A stretch of DNA of 29,957 bases, taken from assembly GCA_024227975.1 (NCBI GenBank), contig JAAETV010000104.1:1-29957 (forward strand). Direction: 5' to 3'. The position numbers and the translations under genes were made by a program. Source of the stretch: Actinomycetes bacterium (GTDB taxonomy: Bacteria > Actinomycetota > Acidimicrobiia > Acidimicrobiales > SZUA-35). Below are positions 1 to 7,846 of this stretch, piece by piece; within the stretch, counting starts at the first letter, position 1, and every line of letters begins with the position of its first letter. The notes beneath the pieces were generated by a model, which ran no database searches, was not told the origin of the DNA, and saw only the letters and a program-made list of their open reading frames with translations.

Positions 1-2
1 CC

Positions 3-362
3 GTCGACCCTGACATCACCCTTGTCGGAACCGGTAGCGAAGTCGCTCTCTGTGTCGAAGCGGAGGAGGAGCTGGCCAAGCATGGGGTGGTGGTTCGGGT
101 CGTCTCCATGCCCTGCTGGGAGGCATTCGCCACCCTCGCCCTTCAGGCTCGCCAGGCCGTCATCGATCCTCAAATCCCGACGGTCTCGATCGAGGCCGGC
201 GTGACCCTTGGCTGGGATCGCTACGCCGATGTCACCCTTGGCATCGACCGCTTCGGGGCTTCCGCCCCCGGGTCTGAGGTCATGGAGCGCTTGGGAATCA
301 GTGTCGACAAGCTGGTGGCGGCCGCTCTTGAACTGCTCGATAGTGTCGAGGGTGAGGGCTGA
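3..362 (+). CDS. tkt: Transketolase, C-terminal part (5' end outside window)
   Basis: Only the last 119 residues are present; the frame is open from base 3 to a TGA at 360-362. The stretch opens with DITLVGTGSEV, the usual start of the transketolase C-terminal domain. It continues through VVSMPCWEAF and VSIEAGVTLGWDRY, both characteristic of bacterial transketolase; the WDRY part sits near the end of the domain. The enzyme moves two-carbon ketol units between sugar phosphates in the non-oxidative pentose phosphate pathway, using thiamine diphosphate held by domains outside this window. The transaldolase gene follows 61 bases later on the same strand, the classic tkt-tal pairing, so the two are probably co-transcribed. 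Family assignment is firm; nothing can be said about the N-terminus. Confidence 0.93.
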   Translation, partial: VDPDITLVGTGSEVALCVEAEEELAKHGVVVRVVSMPCWEAFATLALQARQAVIDPQIPTVSIEAGVTLGWDRYADVTLGIDRFGASAPGSEVMERLGISVDKLVAAALELLDSVEGEG

Positions 363-423
363 CCGTCGCACCGACGATCCCTGGAGGTGGCCGTGGGGCT
401 GCCCGATGGTAAGGAGAACCGAT

Positions 424-1524
424 ATGGCTCGACTGCACGACCTCTATGGCGACTATGGCCAGAGCCCCTGGCTCGACAACCTGCGCCGAGGTTGGATTGC
501 TTCCGGCGACCTCCAAGCCTGGATCGATCGTGGGGTTCGGGGCCTGACCTCGAATCCGACCATATTCGCCAAGGCCATGATCGAGACCGACGACTACGAT
601 CACGATCTGGCTGAGTTGGTCGGAGCTGGGTCGAGCATCAACGATGCCTACTGGGACCTGGTCGTCGCCGACATCAATCAGGCTCTAGGCCTGCTGAGAG
701 GGGTCCATGACTCATCGGGCGGTGAGGATGGCTATGTCTCGGTCGAGGTATCACCGGCGCTGGCCAACGATGAGGTTGGAACCATTGCCGCCGCCCGGAT
801 GCTCGACGATCGAATCGCAGCCCCCAATCTGTATATCAAGGTGCCAGCGACGGTCGAGGGTGTACCCGCGACGAAGGTCCTGATCAGCGAGGGGCGTTCG
901 GTCAACGTGACCCTGATCTTCAGCCTCCAGCGCTATCAGGCCGTCATGGACGCATACCTGGAAGGGCTGGAGGCCAACCCCGCCGCTGACCTGTCTTCGG
1001 TCTCTTCGGTTGCCTCCTTCTTCGTGAGTCGGGTCGACGTCGAAGTTGACGGTCGGCTTGCCGAGATCGGGTCACCAGAGGCCATGGCCTTGCGAGGCAA
1101 GGCAGCTATCGCCCAGGCCCAGCTGGCCTATCAGCGTTTCAACGAGACCTTTTCCGGGCCCCGATGGGACGCCCTGGTCAGCCGAGGGGCTCGCCTCCAG
1201 CGTCCCCTGTGGGCCTCGACATCGACCAAGGACCCGTCGTACCCAGACACCTTGTACGTCGACACCCTCATCGGGCCCAACACCATCAACACCCTCCCCG
1301 ATTCCACCCTTGCGGCCTTTGAAGACCACGGTAGCCTTGCCCGCACGGTCGACGCTGACCCCCAAGGCCCAGCCGGCGTCATCCAGGCCCTGTTCGACCT
1401 CGGTATCGACATCGAAGACGTGGCGGCCAAGTTGGAAGTCGAGGGGGTCGATTCCTTCGCCAGTAGCTTCGACGAGGTACTGGCCACCCTCGGTGAGCGG
1501 GCTGGTGCGGTAGCGTCCCCCTGA
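424..1524 (+). CDS. tal: Transaldolase
   Basis: 366 residues, the length of the longer actinobacterial transaldolases. It transfers a dihydroxyacetone unit from sedoheptulose 7-phosphate to glyceraldehyde 3-phosphate in the cytosol. The N-terminus carries SPWLDNLRRG and GLTSNPTIFAKAM, typical of this subfamily. The Schiff-base lysine is K139 in NLYIKVPAT, followed by EGRSVNVTLIFS. The C-terminal part has STKDPSYPDTLYVD and the NTLP element. The ATG at 424 was chosen because TAAGGAG lies directly upstream and the family's N-terminal motif follows. The same frame is open further upstream, and an in-frame ATG at 406 is less well placed. It sits downstream of transketolase and completes the non-oxidative branch of the pathway. 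Confidence 0.96.
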   Translation: MARLHDLYGDYGQSPWLDNLRRGWIASGDLQAWIDRGVRGLTSNPTIFAKAMIETDDYDHDLAELVGAGSSINDAYWDLVVADINQALGLLRGVHDSSGGEDGYVSVEVSPALANDEVGTIAAARMLDDRIAAPNLYIKVPATVEGVPATKVLISEGRSVNVTLIFSLQRYQAVMDAYLEGLEANPAADLSSVSSVASFFVSRVDVEVDGRLAEIGSPEAMALRGKAAIAQAQLAYQRFNETFSGPRWDALVSRGARLQRPLWASTSTKDPSYPDTLYVDTLIGPNTINTLPDSTLAAFEDHGSLARTVDADPQGPAGVIQALFDLGIDIEDVAAKLEVEGVDSFASSFDEVLATLGERAGAVASP

Positions 1525-1562
1525 GGCTGCAGGCCTCCGGGTCACGCAGAAGAGAGGCAAGG

Positions 1563-2246
1563 ATGGATCTGTACGAAGCCATGCGGCACACGCCGTCGTG
1601 TCGGTATTTTACCCCCGATCCGGTGGAGCCGGAGATCATGCACCGGGTACTCGACAACGCTCGCTTCGCCTCCAGCGGTGGCAACCGCCAGGGATGGCGG
1701 GTTGTTGTCGTCGCCGATCCTGACCTTCGAGCCGGATTGGCCGAGCTCCACCGCAGGCAGTGGGAGCCGTATCTGGAACACGCCAAGGAAGGGGTCGTCG
1801 GCTATCAGGGCGATCAGTCGGGTCAGCGGATGGAAGCTGGCACCGACTACGCCACCCGCCGTCTGAACCGTACCGATGACTTCTCGACCCAGCTCCAGGA
1901 CGTTCCCATCCTGCTGGTGTTCTATGTCCAACTGGCGACATTGGCCATCACCGATTCGGATCTCGACCGACCGAGCATTGTCGGCGGTGGCTCGATCTAC
2001 CCTTTTCTGCAGAACGTTCTGCTGGGGTGCACAGCTGAAGGGTTGGGTAGCGCCCTGACCACCCTGCTGGCGGCTGAACAGCCGGAGGTCGACGAACTGC
2101 TCGGAGTCGAGCCGGGAATGGCACTGGCGGCTCTGGTGGCTGTTGGTTGGCCGGTGCGGGACAAGCTCTACCGTCGCCTGACTCGCAATCCAGTCGAGGA
2201 CTTCGCCTTCGCTGATCGGTGGGGAACCAGCTTCGGGCTCAGTTGA
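1563..2246 (+). CDS. Nitroreductase-family protein (first of two in window)
   Basis: 227 residues, matching the FMN-dependent nitroreductase fold. The N-terminus has an MDLYEAMRHTPSCRYFTP-type opening and FASSGGNRQGWR, corresponding to the family's R-R-F and P-S-x-x-N-x-Q FMN-binding signatures. The second half, YPFLQNVLLGCTAEGLGSAL, matches the helix lining the flavin pocket. Members reduce nitro-, quinone- or enone-type compounds with NAD(P)H, or perform special reactions such as dehalogenation; the substrate cannot be read here. A purine-rich stretch (AGAGAGGCAAGG) precedes the ATG. It lies 38 bases after transaldolase on the same strand, so it may share that transcript, although no functional link is obvious. 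Its end nearly abuts the convergent membrane-protein gene (9-base gap). Confidence 0.85.
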   Translation: MDLYEAMRHTPSCRYFTPDPVEPEIMHRVLDNARFASSGGNRQGWRVVVVADPDLRAGLAELHRRQWEPYLEHAKEGVVGYQGDQSGQRMEAGTDYATRRLNRTDDFSTQLQDVPILLVFYVQLATLAITDSDLDRPSIVGGGSIYPFLQNVLLGCTAEGLGSALTTLLAAEQPEVDELLGVEPGMALAALVAVGWPVRDKLYRRLTRNPVEDFAFADRWGTSFGLS

Positions 2247-2255
2247 CCTGCTAGC

Positions 2256-3428
2256 TCAGTTGATCTCGACGTAGTCGATATTGACCCATCCGGTGTCGCC
2301 TTCGGACCAGACAAGGGTGATCATGTTCGGGCCGAGGTCGAGCGGAAGCTCGCCAATGACGAAATCCCAATCTGACCAGGTAGGGGTAAGGGCCATGCTG
2401 GCCGATGTCACCTGGGTACCGTTGACCAGGACGGTCAGTGTCCTCGACCCTTCCTTGCCGGCCACGTCGCCGGCGGCGTAGCGGACCAAGAACGGGATAG
2501 GCCCGGCTGAATCTGAGTCGACCTCCAGCTCAACCCCGCTTCCCTGGGTGATGATGTCACCAACGAAGCCGGTGCCACTGAACCCGCCATGATCACTTCT
2601 GGTCTGAGCCTGGCCCAGCATGGTGCCGGTCTCGGCTTCGACCCGGGTGGAGAGATCTGCGGTCGTCGAGGTGGTCGGGTCGACCGAGGTGGGGACCGTT
2701 GTCGTGACCGTCGTTGTCGTCGCGGTTGACGTGGTCGTCGTCGATTCACTCGTTGGTGTCGAGGAGCTGGTGGTGATCGACGATGTGGGGTCGATGGTGT
2801 CATCGGTCGAGGTCGTCGATTCTTGGCTGACCGTGGTCGTGCTCTTCGCCTCCGACGTCGTAGGCGCACCGGAGCTTGACGGAGCCGTGGTCTGCCCGTT
2901 GCTCGACTGGGTCGTTGTCTGCTCGCTGGATGCCGCCGATTCACTCCCAGTGGGTGAGGTTGGTGAGGAGCCGATCGGAGTGGCTGACTCGGAGTTGAAC
3001 GGCGACAATGCCGTGTCGGGGCCCGCCAGGGCTGTGTTGGTGGTGTCGCCGGCCAGAGAGTCGGCCCCAGGTCCGCTCCTGGCCCAGTAGGTGACGACAA
3101 CGGCCAACGTCATGGTGGCAGCCAATCCGATGCCGAGAACGGTTCGCCAGCGATAGATGGCCTCCATCACCCGCTCGATGAACTGGGGATCGGCCACCCG
3201 CGTCCCCGACGTCAGAAGGGGGGCCGGTGGCTTCCACTGACCTGTTGCCGGTGGCATTCCAGCGGGGTCACGAACGCTGCCGAGCTTGGGGGCATCCGGT
3301 CGGGTCGGGGGCTCGGAGATGGAGATGGACGGGAACGAGGCAGTCACCTCACCGGCAGGCGCGGTTGAGCCACCGATCAAGCGTCTCGCGTCGCGAGCGC
3401 CGGTGTCGCCGTCGTTTCCGGCATTCAT
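2256..3428 (-). CDS. Membrane-anchored Ser/Thr-rich stalk protein with C-terminal carbohydrate-binding-like domain
   Basis: 390 residues from the ATG at 3428; a TTG at 3458 would add 10. In order: a roughly 95-residue proline-rich, presumably cytoplasmic N-terminus ending in an amphipathic stretch (FIERVMEAIYRW); one membrane segment at about 97-115 (VLGIGLAATMTLAVVV); a linker at about 120-260 made almost only of Ser, Thr and Ala; and a beta-rich domain at about 262-390 that starts with VEAETG and ends WVNIDYVEIN. That pattern is typical of CBM6/CBM35-type carbohydrate-binding modules. No signal-peptidase site is evident, so it is probably a type II membrane protein presenting a sugar-binding domain on a stalk. 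No catalytic domain is seen. The ATG is favoured because TATCGT lies 8 bases upstream (leaderless arrangement). The function is unknown; adhesion or polysaccharide sensing are inferences. Confidence 0.8.
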   Translation of the reverse strand: MNAGNDGDTGARDARRLIGGSTAPAGEVTASFPSISISEPPTRPDAPKLGSVRDPAGMPPATGQWKPPAPLLTSGTRVADPQFIERVMEAIYRWRTVLGIGLAATMTLAVVVTYWARSGPGADSLAGDTTNTALAGPDTALSPFNSESATPIGSSPTSPTGSESAASSEQTTTQSSNGQTTAPSSSGAPTTSEAKSTTTVSQESTTSTDDTIDPTSSITTSSSTPTSESTTTTSTATTTTVTTTVPTSVDPTTSTTADLSTRVEAETGTMLGQAQTRSDHGGFSGTGFVGDIITQGSGVELEVDSDSAGPIPFLVRYAAGDVAGKEGSRTLTVLVNGTQVTSASMALTPTWSDWDFVIGELPLDLGPNMITLVWSEGDTGWVNIDYVEIN

Positions 3429-3436
3429 AACCGGAC

Positions 3437-3442
3437 ACGATA
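3437..3442 (-). promoter_or_regulatory. Putative -10 box TATCGT for the stalk protein gene
   Basis: Read on the minus strand, TATCGT is followed by 8 bases and then ATG at 3428. No Shine-Dalgarno sequence lies at normal spacing, which fits a leaderless or near-leaderless transcript. No convincing -35 was found. Confidence 0.4.
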
Positions 3443-3519
3443 GCTCCCCGAGACCCAACGTCGTCCGAATCGAAACCTGGTTGGGCCACCACGGAGGTTG
3501 TCACCACTGCGACCAGGGA

Positions 3520-3542
3520 GTTTCTAGGTTGCAATTTGAAAC
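3520..3542. repeat. Inverted repeat GTTTC-N13-GAAAC over the HxlR gene promoter
   Basis: GTTTC at 3520-3524 is mirrored by GAAAC at 3538-3542 in a locally AT-rich patch. It spans the -35 element of the promoter proposed for the HxlR-fbiC pair. HxlR proteins are dimeric winged-helix factors that often bind inverted repeats at their own promoter, so this is a candidate autoregulatory operator. TTCTAG also occurs twice (3522-3527 and 3549-3554). Confidence 0.35.
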
Positions 3543-3557
3543 CGACTCTTCTAGTTT
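3529..3557 (+). promoter_or_regulatory. Putative promoter TTGCAA-N17-TAGTTT for HxlR-fbiC
   Basis: A -35-like TTGCAA (3529-3534) and a -10-like TAGTTT (3552-3557) are separated by 17 bases. The ATG at 3568 lies 10 bases after the -10, so the transcript would be nearly leaderless. This agrees with the absence of a ribosome binding site. Confidence 0.5.
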
Positions 3558-3567
3558 GTCCTCCGCG

Positions 3568-4083
3568 ATGCCTCCACCATCATCCAAGGGCGCCAAAGGG
3601 TCATCATCGAGCGGCATGGACCACCACGGTGATGGGTCCGCAGCCTCACACCCAGCGTGCTCCATTGCAGCAACGCTTGGTGTCATCGGTGACCGTTGGA
3701 CGGTCTTGATCCTCCGCGATGTCTTTCGTGGTGTACGCCGCTTCGCCCAGCTCCAGACCGACCTGGGCATTGCCAAGAACCTCTTGTCCGATCGTTTGTC
3801 GAAGCTGGTCGAGCACGATGTGCTGGAGCGCGTCCCCTACCAGAGCGGTCCCGTCCGCTATGAGTACTGTCTGACGGCCAAGGGAGCGGACCTATCTACC
3901 GCCCTGATTGCCCTGATGGGTTGGGGTGATCGCTGGTACGCCAGTTCTGGAGCTCCAACCATCCTCCTCCACGAAGACTGTGGCACCCCGATCGAGCAAA
4001 CCGTCCGCTGTCCCCAATGCGACAAACCAGTCAACCCCGGTCGGATCAAGAGCCGTCCCGGGCCTGGAAGGAGTCCCCGATGA
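3568..4083 (+). CDS. HxlR-family winged-helix transcriptional regulator
   Basis: 171 residues from the ATG at 3568; an in-frame ATG at 3616 is an alternative. Residues 31-50 (CSIAATLGVIGDRWTVLILR) are the HxlR signature and keep the conserved N-terminal cysteine, C31, which in relatives such as YodB and HypR senses quinones or oxidants. The winged helix continues through FRGVRRFAQLQ, LSDRLSKLVEHDVLER and VRYEYCLTAKG. The C-terminal tail has C-G and CPQC clusters (HEDCGTPI, RCPQCDKP), a zinc-ribbon-like extension seen in some actinobacterial members. The stop overlaps the fbiC start as ATGA, indicating translational coupling. A role in controlling F420 synthesis is inferred from that overlap and has not been shown. 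The N-terminal 25 residues are low-complexity and may not be translated. Confidence 0.88.
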   Translation: MPPPSSKGAKGSSSSGMDHHGDGSAASHPACSIAATLGVIGDRWTVLILRDVFRGVRRFAQLQTDLGIAKNLLSDRLSKLVEHDVLERVPYQSGPVRYEYCLTAKGADLSTALIALMGWGDRWYASSGAPTILLHEDCGTPIEQTVRCPQCDKPVNPGRIKSRPGPGRSPR

Positions 4084-6446
4084 CGTCTACCCATGGTCGC
4101 CAAGAGTTGCTCGGTCGCCCAACCGCTGAGCTCATGTCAGAGGCTGTGTCCATCCGGGATGGGGCCCATGGGACGAGGGTGACGTTCTCCCCCAAGGTCT
4201 TCATCCCCCTGACCATGCTGTGTCGAGATCAGTGCGGGTATTGCACCTTTGCCCAACCCCCGGCCCGTCTCGACCATCCCTATCTGAGCCCTGACGAGGT
4301 CTTGCAGATGGCCAAGCAAGGGGCCAGGGCCGGCTGCCATGAGGCCTTGTTCACCCTGGGCGAGCGACCGGAGGTTCGCTATCCGGCGGCCAAGGAGTGG
4401 CTGGCTGACAATGGCTTCGAGTCGACCGTCGACTATCTGGCCGCCATGGGTCGTCTGGTCCTCGATGAGACCGGTCTGCTCCCCCACGCCAATGCCGGTG
4501 CCCTCTACCCCGAAGAGCTGGCCACCCTCCGGTCAGTGTCGCCCAGCCAGGGCATGATGATCGAGACCCTCCGAGCCGATCTCGAATGCCACCGGGGAGC
4601 CCCCGACAAGGAGCCAGCTCGACGCCTGGCCACCCTGGAGGAAGCGGGCCGCCAGGCCATCGCCTTCACCACCGGCATCCTGGTCGGGGTTGGCGAAGAC
4701 GAAGGAGATCGCATCGCCGCCCTGGAGGCCATCGCCGCCAGCCATGCTGAGCACGGCCACGTCCAAGAGGTCATCGTCCAGAACTTCCTGCCCAAGGAGG
4801 GCACGGCGATGTGGCGCACCGACCCCTGCCCTGAGGAGGCCTACCACCGGGCCGTCGCCCTCGCCCGGCTGATTCTGCCGGCCGAGATCCATCTCCAGGC
4901 TCCCCCCAACCTCAGTGACGATTTCGGGGTCCTGCTCGATGCTGGTATCGATGACTGGGGTGGTGTGTCGCCGGTAACCGCCGATTTCGTCAACCCCGAG
5001 CGGCCTTGGCCCGCCCTCGATCGGCTGCGGGAGATCACCGAGGAGCGCGGCTTCACCCTGGCTCCACGGCTAACCATCTACCCGGAGTACGCAACGAACC
5101 CTGAGCGCTGGCTCGACGATGGACTTCACTTCTTCGTTCTCGATCGCGCCGACGCCGAAGGCATGGCTCGTGACGATCCTGGTGCCGTCTTCCCCGAGAG
5201 GGCCGAGTTCGTGGCCAACGCCGACGACGGAGCCGATGTAGTCCTGACTGGAGAACAGTCGACCCAGTGGTACGCGGGAGCCCCGGTCAAGCCCATCGAT
5301 CTGATCGACGGGTCGGCCGAGGTCGGGGGTGGGGTCGGTGAGGTGTTGGCCGGGGTCCGCAATGGCCAAGAGGTTGGCCGAGACGAGCTCATGACCTTGT
5401 TCAGGGCCCGAGGCCCGGAGGTGGCGGCAGTGGCCGCGGTCGCCGACGAGCTGCGCCAGTCCATCGTGGGTGATCAGGTCACCTATGTGGTCAACCGCAA
5501 CATCAACTACACAAACGTGTGTACCTTCAAGTGCCGCTTCTGTGGCTTCTCCAAGGGCCCGCTCAGCCTCAACCTGCGGGGCAACCCCTACGTCTTGAGC
5601 CTGGAACAGATGCAGGAACGGGTGGCCGAAGCATGGGAGCTGGGAGCGACCGAAGTCTGCCTCCAAGGAGGCATCCACCCCGATTTCGACGGCGACTACT
5701 ATGTCGATGTCTGCCGGGCGGTGAAAGAAGCAGCCCCCGACATCCATGTGCACGGCTTCACCGCCCTCGAAGTGATGCAGGGAGCAAAGCGCCTGGGTGA
5801 ACCCCTGGCCGACTATCTCCGTCGCTGCATGGACGCCGGTCTGCGCTCCCTCCCTGGCACCGCAGCCGAGATCCTCCATGACCCGATCCGCCAGATCCTG
5901 TGCCCCGACAAGGTATCGAGCGAGGAGTGGCTCGAAGCCCACCGCACCGCTCACCAGGTCGGGCTGGCCTCGAACGTGACCATGATGTTCGGCTCGGTCG
6001 AGAGCCCAGAGAGCTGGGTCGAGCACTTCATGGTGACCAGGGAACTGCAAGCCGAGACGGGTGGTTTCACCGAGTTCGTCGGCCTCCCCTTCGTCCACAT
6101 GGCGTCCCCCATCTACCTCCAGCACAAGGCTCGACGGGGGCCAACATTCCGCGAGATTCTCCTGGTTCACGCCATTGCCCGCATCGCGTACCGGGGCCAT
6201 ATCGACAACATCCAATCAGGGTGGGTGAAGATCGGCTTCGATAGTGTTCGCCAGCTTCTCCAAGCTGGTTGCAATGATCTGGGCGGAACCCTGATGGACG
6301 AGAACATCTCCCGAGCGGCCGGGGCCAGCCATGGCCAAGGGGTCACCCCTGATGACTTTCGAGCCCTGGTCGAGCCACTCGGTCGTGAGCTCGTACAACG
6401 AACGACCATCTATGAACGCGTAGGCGAACCAACGACGGTGTCGTAG
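4080..6446 (+). CDS. fbiC: FO synthase, fused CofG/CofH (coenzyme F420 biosynthesis)
   Basis: 788 residues, two radical-SAM halves in one chain, as in actinomycetes; archaea use separate CofG and CofH. The CofG half carries C48-x3-C52-x2-C55 (CRDQCGYC) and the CofH half C481-x3-C485-x2-C488 (CTFKCRFC), each expected to hold a 4Fe-4S cluster with S-adenosylmethionine. Together they make 7,8-didemethyl-8-hydroxy-5-deazariboflavin (FO) from tyrosine and a ribityl-aminouracil, the first committed step to F420. Other family landmarks are FTLGERPE, ETGLLPHANAG, CLQGGIHPDFDG and LPGTAAEILHD. The ATG at 4080 has GGAAGGAG-like bases just upstream and overlaps the HxlR stop. Longer in-frame starts would run inside the regulator gene and were rejected. 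No other F420 gene (fbiA, fbiB or fbiD) is seen in the window. Confidence 0.97.
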   Translation: MTSTHGRQELLGRPTAELMSEAVSIRDGAHGTRVTFSPKVFIPLTMLCRDQCGYCTFAQPPARLDHPYLSPDEVLQMAKQGARAGCHEALFTLGERPEVRYPAAKEWLADNGFESTVDYLAAMGRLVLDETGLLPHANAGALYPEELATLRSVSPSQGMMIETLRADLECHRGAPDKEPARRLATLEEAGRQAIAFTTGILVGVGEDEGDRIAALEAIAASHAEHGHVQEVIVQNFLPKEGTAMWRTDPCPEEAYHRAVALARLILPAEIHLQAPPNLSDDFGVLLDAGIDDWGGVSPVTADFVNPERPWPALDRLREITEERGFTLAPRLTIYPEYATNPERWLDDGLHFFVLDRADAEGMARDDPGAVFPERAEFVANADDGADVVLTGEQSTQWYAGAPVKPIDLIDGSAEVGGGVGEVLAGVRNGQEVGRDELMTLFRARGPEVAAVAAVADELRQSIVGDQVTYVVNRNINYTNVCTFKCRFCGFSKGPLSLNLRGNPYVLSLEQMQERVAEAWELGATEVCLQGGIHPDFDGDYYVDVCRAVKEAAPDIHVHGFTALEVMQGAKRLGEPLADYLRRCMDAGLRSLPGTAAEILHDPIRQILCPDKVSSEEWLEAHRTAHQVGLASNVTMMFGSVESPESWVEHFMVTRELQAETGGFTEFVGLPFVHMASPIYLQHKARRGPTFREILLVHAIARIAYRGHIDNIQSGWVKIGFDSVRQLLQAGCNDLGGTLMDENISRAAGASHGQGVTPDDFRALVEPLGRELVQRTTIYERVGEPTTVS

Positions 6447-6449
6447 CCT
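6444..6449 (+). promoter_or_regulatory. Putative -10 box TAGCCT, leaderless start of LOG-family gene
   Basis: TAGCCT is followed by exactly 6 bases and then the ATG at 6456, with no Shine-Dalgarno. The TAG of the box is also the fbiC stop codon. The same arrangement recurs at 7835, 11883, 15091 and 23044. Confidence 0.5.
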
Positions 6450-6455
6450 GCTCCC

Positions 6456-7559
6456 ATGCCCGCACCCCGTCCGCGTTCGACGTTTGGCGAACAGAGTGTT
6501 GATACCGCGCTGACCGAGGTTCTGGCCACGGTAGGTGACGACACCAATGATGATCTGGTTCGCTCCCTGCTGATCGCTGCCCTCGACATGGACGAGGCAA
6601 ACGTCGATCGCCTCGAGCTCAAGATTGCCACCCAGTCCTTGGTCGAGATGTACAACTCGTGGCGGGTGTTCTCCCCGTATCAGGACCGAGCCAAGGTGAC
6701 CATCTTCGGTTCGGCCAGGACCAAGCCGACTAGTCCAGATTTCGAGATGGCCAAGGACTTCGGACGGCGCATGGCCGAACGGGAGTGGATGACGATCACT
6801 GGTGCCGGGCCCGGGATCATGACCGCTGGTATCGAGGGGGCTGGAGTCGACAGCTCCTTTGGGGTCAATATCATGTTGCCCTTCGAGCAGAAGGCAAACG
6901 ATCTGATCGAGGGCAACCCGAAGCTTGCGACCTTCAAGTACTTCTTCACCCGCAAGCTCACGTTCATGAAGGAAACCGATGCCTTCGCTCTCTTCCCCGG
7001 AGGCTTCGGAACCCTCGACGAAGCATTCGAGCTACTGACCCTGATCCAGACGGGCAAGAGCTATCCAGCCCCGATCGTGTTGCTCGATCATCCGGACTCG
7101 ACCTACTGGCAGGGGTGGAAATCGTTCGTCGAGTCCGAGCTATTGGCGGGGGGAATGATCGGGTCAGCCGACCTCGACCTCTTCCTCCACACCCACGATG
7201 TGGCCGAAGCAGCTGAGTACCTGTGCGCCTTCTACTCGTGCTACCACTCCCTCCGCTATGTCGGGAAGAGGCTGATTCTTCGGCTTCGCACCACCCCCAG
7301 CGCCGACATGATCGCATCCCTCAATCTGGAGTTCGCCGACATCGTCAAGGGCCAGATCGAAGCCATCGGGGCCACCGATGCCGAACGGCGAGACGATGAC
7401 CATCCTGACCTTCCCCGCCTGGCTCTACGGTTCGACAATCGCTCGTTCGGGCGTCTCGTGCAGCTCATCCACCGGATCAATGACCTGGCCGGCACCGAGG
7501 GCGCCAGCGCCGTTCCTGGCCTGATTCATGATGTCGAACCCGACCCTGATTTCGAGTAG
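6456..7559 (+). CDS. LOG-family (TIGR00730-like) Rossmann-fold nucleotide-binding protein
   Basis: 367 residues, the long form of the family; classical LOG proteins are about 190. The core spans about 78-290: VTIFGSAR, then TGAGPGIM at 115-122, F-T-R-K-L-T-F-M around 164-171, and the signature PGGFGTLDE at 181-189. The last two hold the arginine and glutamate used by LOG enzymes to cut the N-glycosidic bond of nucleoside 5'-monophosphates, which in some organisms releases cytokinin bases. The roughly 75-residue N-terminus and the C-terminal tail (about 290-367) are extra, with no recognised function. Family members are often misnamed lysine decarboxylase. The gene starts 9 bases after fbiC but appears to have its own leaderless promoter. 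The substrate is unknown. Confidence 0.85.
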   Translation: MPAPRPRSTFGEQSVDTALTEVLATVGDDTNDDLVRSLLIAALDMDEANVDRLELKIATQSLVEMYNSWRVFSPYQDRAKVTIFGSARTKPTSPDFEMAKDFGRRMAEREWMTITGAGPGIMTAGIEGAGVDSSFGVNIMLPFEQKANDLIEGNPKLATFKYFFTRKLTFMKETDAFALFPGGFGTLDEAFELLTLIQTGKSYPAPIVLLDHPDSTYWQGWKSFVESELLAGGMIGSADLDLFLHTHDVAEAAEYLCAFYSCYHSLRYVGKRLILRLRTTPSADMIASLNLEFADIVKGQIEAIGATDAERRDDDHPDLPRLALRFDNRSFGRLVQLIHRINDLAGTEGASAVPGLIHDVEPDPDFE

Positions 7560-7602
7560 GGGCTGAGAACGAGCCGGACCAGGCCTGTCGCCCCGCCTCG
7601 CT

Positions 7603-7794
7603 TCAGTCAGCCTCGTCGAGGATCCGGGCTGCCTTGGCCACAGCCCGCCTGGCCTTGGTCAGCGTCTTCTCGATCGGTGGTCGTTGCTGGGCTCCTTCGT
7701 CAACGGCTTGACGTAGGACGTCGATAGCGAGATCGGCCAATTCCTCCCCGATGGTGTCGAGACGGACTCGGATGTCTTCGATCTTGTCGCTCAC
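7603..7794 (-). CDS. Small helical protein of unknown function
   Basis: 63 residues starting at a GTG (7794) with GGAG six bases upstream; longer in-frame starts lack such a site. The sequence is charged and almost entirely predicted helix: IRVRLDTIGEELADLAIDVLRQAV, a short PP break, then a basic alanine-rich helix KARRAVAKAARILDEAD. This suggests a helical hairpin or coiled coil. There is no signal peptide, membrane segment or cysteine. It is divergent from the cysteine-rich protein gene (52-base gap) and convergent with the LOG-family gene. I do not recognise the family. Confidence 0.65.
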   Translation of the reverse strand: MSDKIEDIRVRLDTIGEELADLAIDVLRQAVDEGAQQRPPIEKTLTKARRAVAKAARILDEAD

Positions 7795-7834
7795 GTTCGC
7801 TCCATCACAACGGTCGGTGAGGTCGACGACAAGG

Positions 7835-7840
7835 TAGCCT
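7835..7840 (+). promoter_or_regulatory. Putative -10 box TAGCCT, leaderless start of cysteine-rich protein
   Basis: TAGCCT, 6 bases, then GTG at 7847. The hexamer and spacer length are identical to those before the LOG-family gene at 6456. No Shine-Dalgarno and no clear -35 are seen. Confidence 0.5.
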
Positions 7841-7846
7841 GCATCG

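Noticed and set aside
2620..3090. Val-rich plus-strand frame and GTCGTC-like repeats resembling a tandem repeat or surface protein
   Set aside because: These are the complement of the Thr/Ser codons in the stalk region of the minus-strand protein; there is no fixed repeat unit.
5070..6215. 381-codon open frame on the minus strand inside fbiC
   Set aside because: It is the antisense shadow of a firmly identified high-GC gene and shows no motif or family resemblance.
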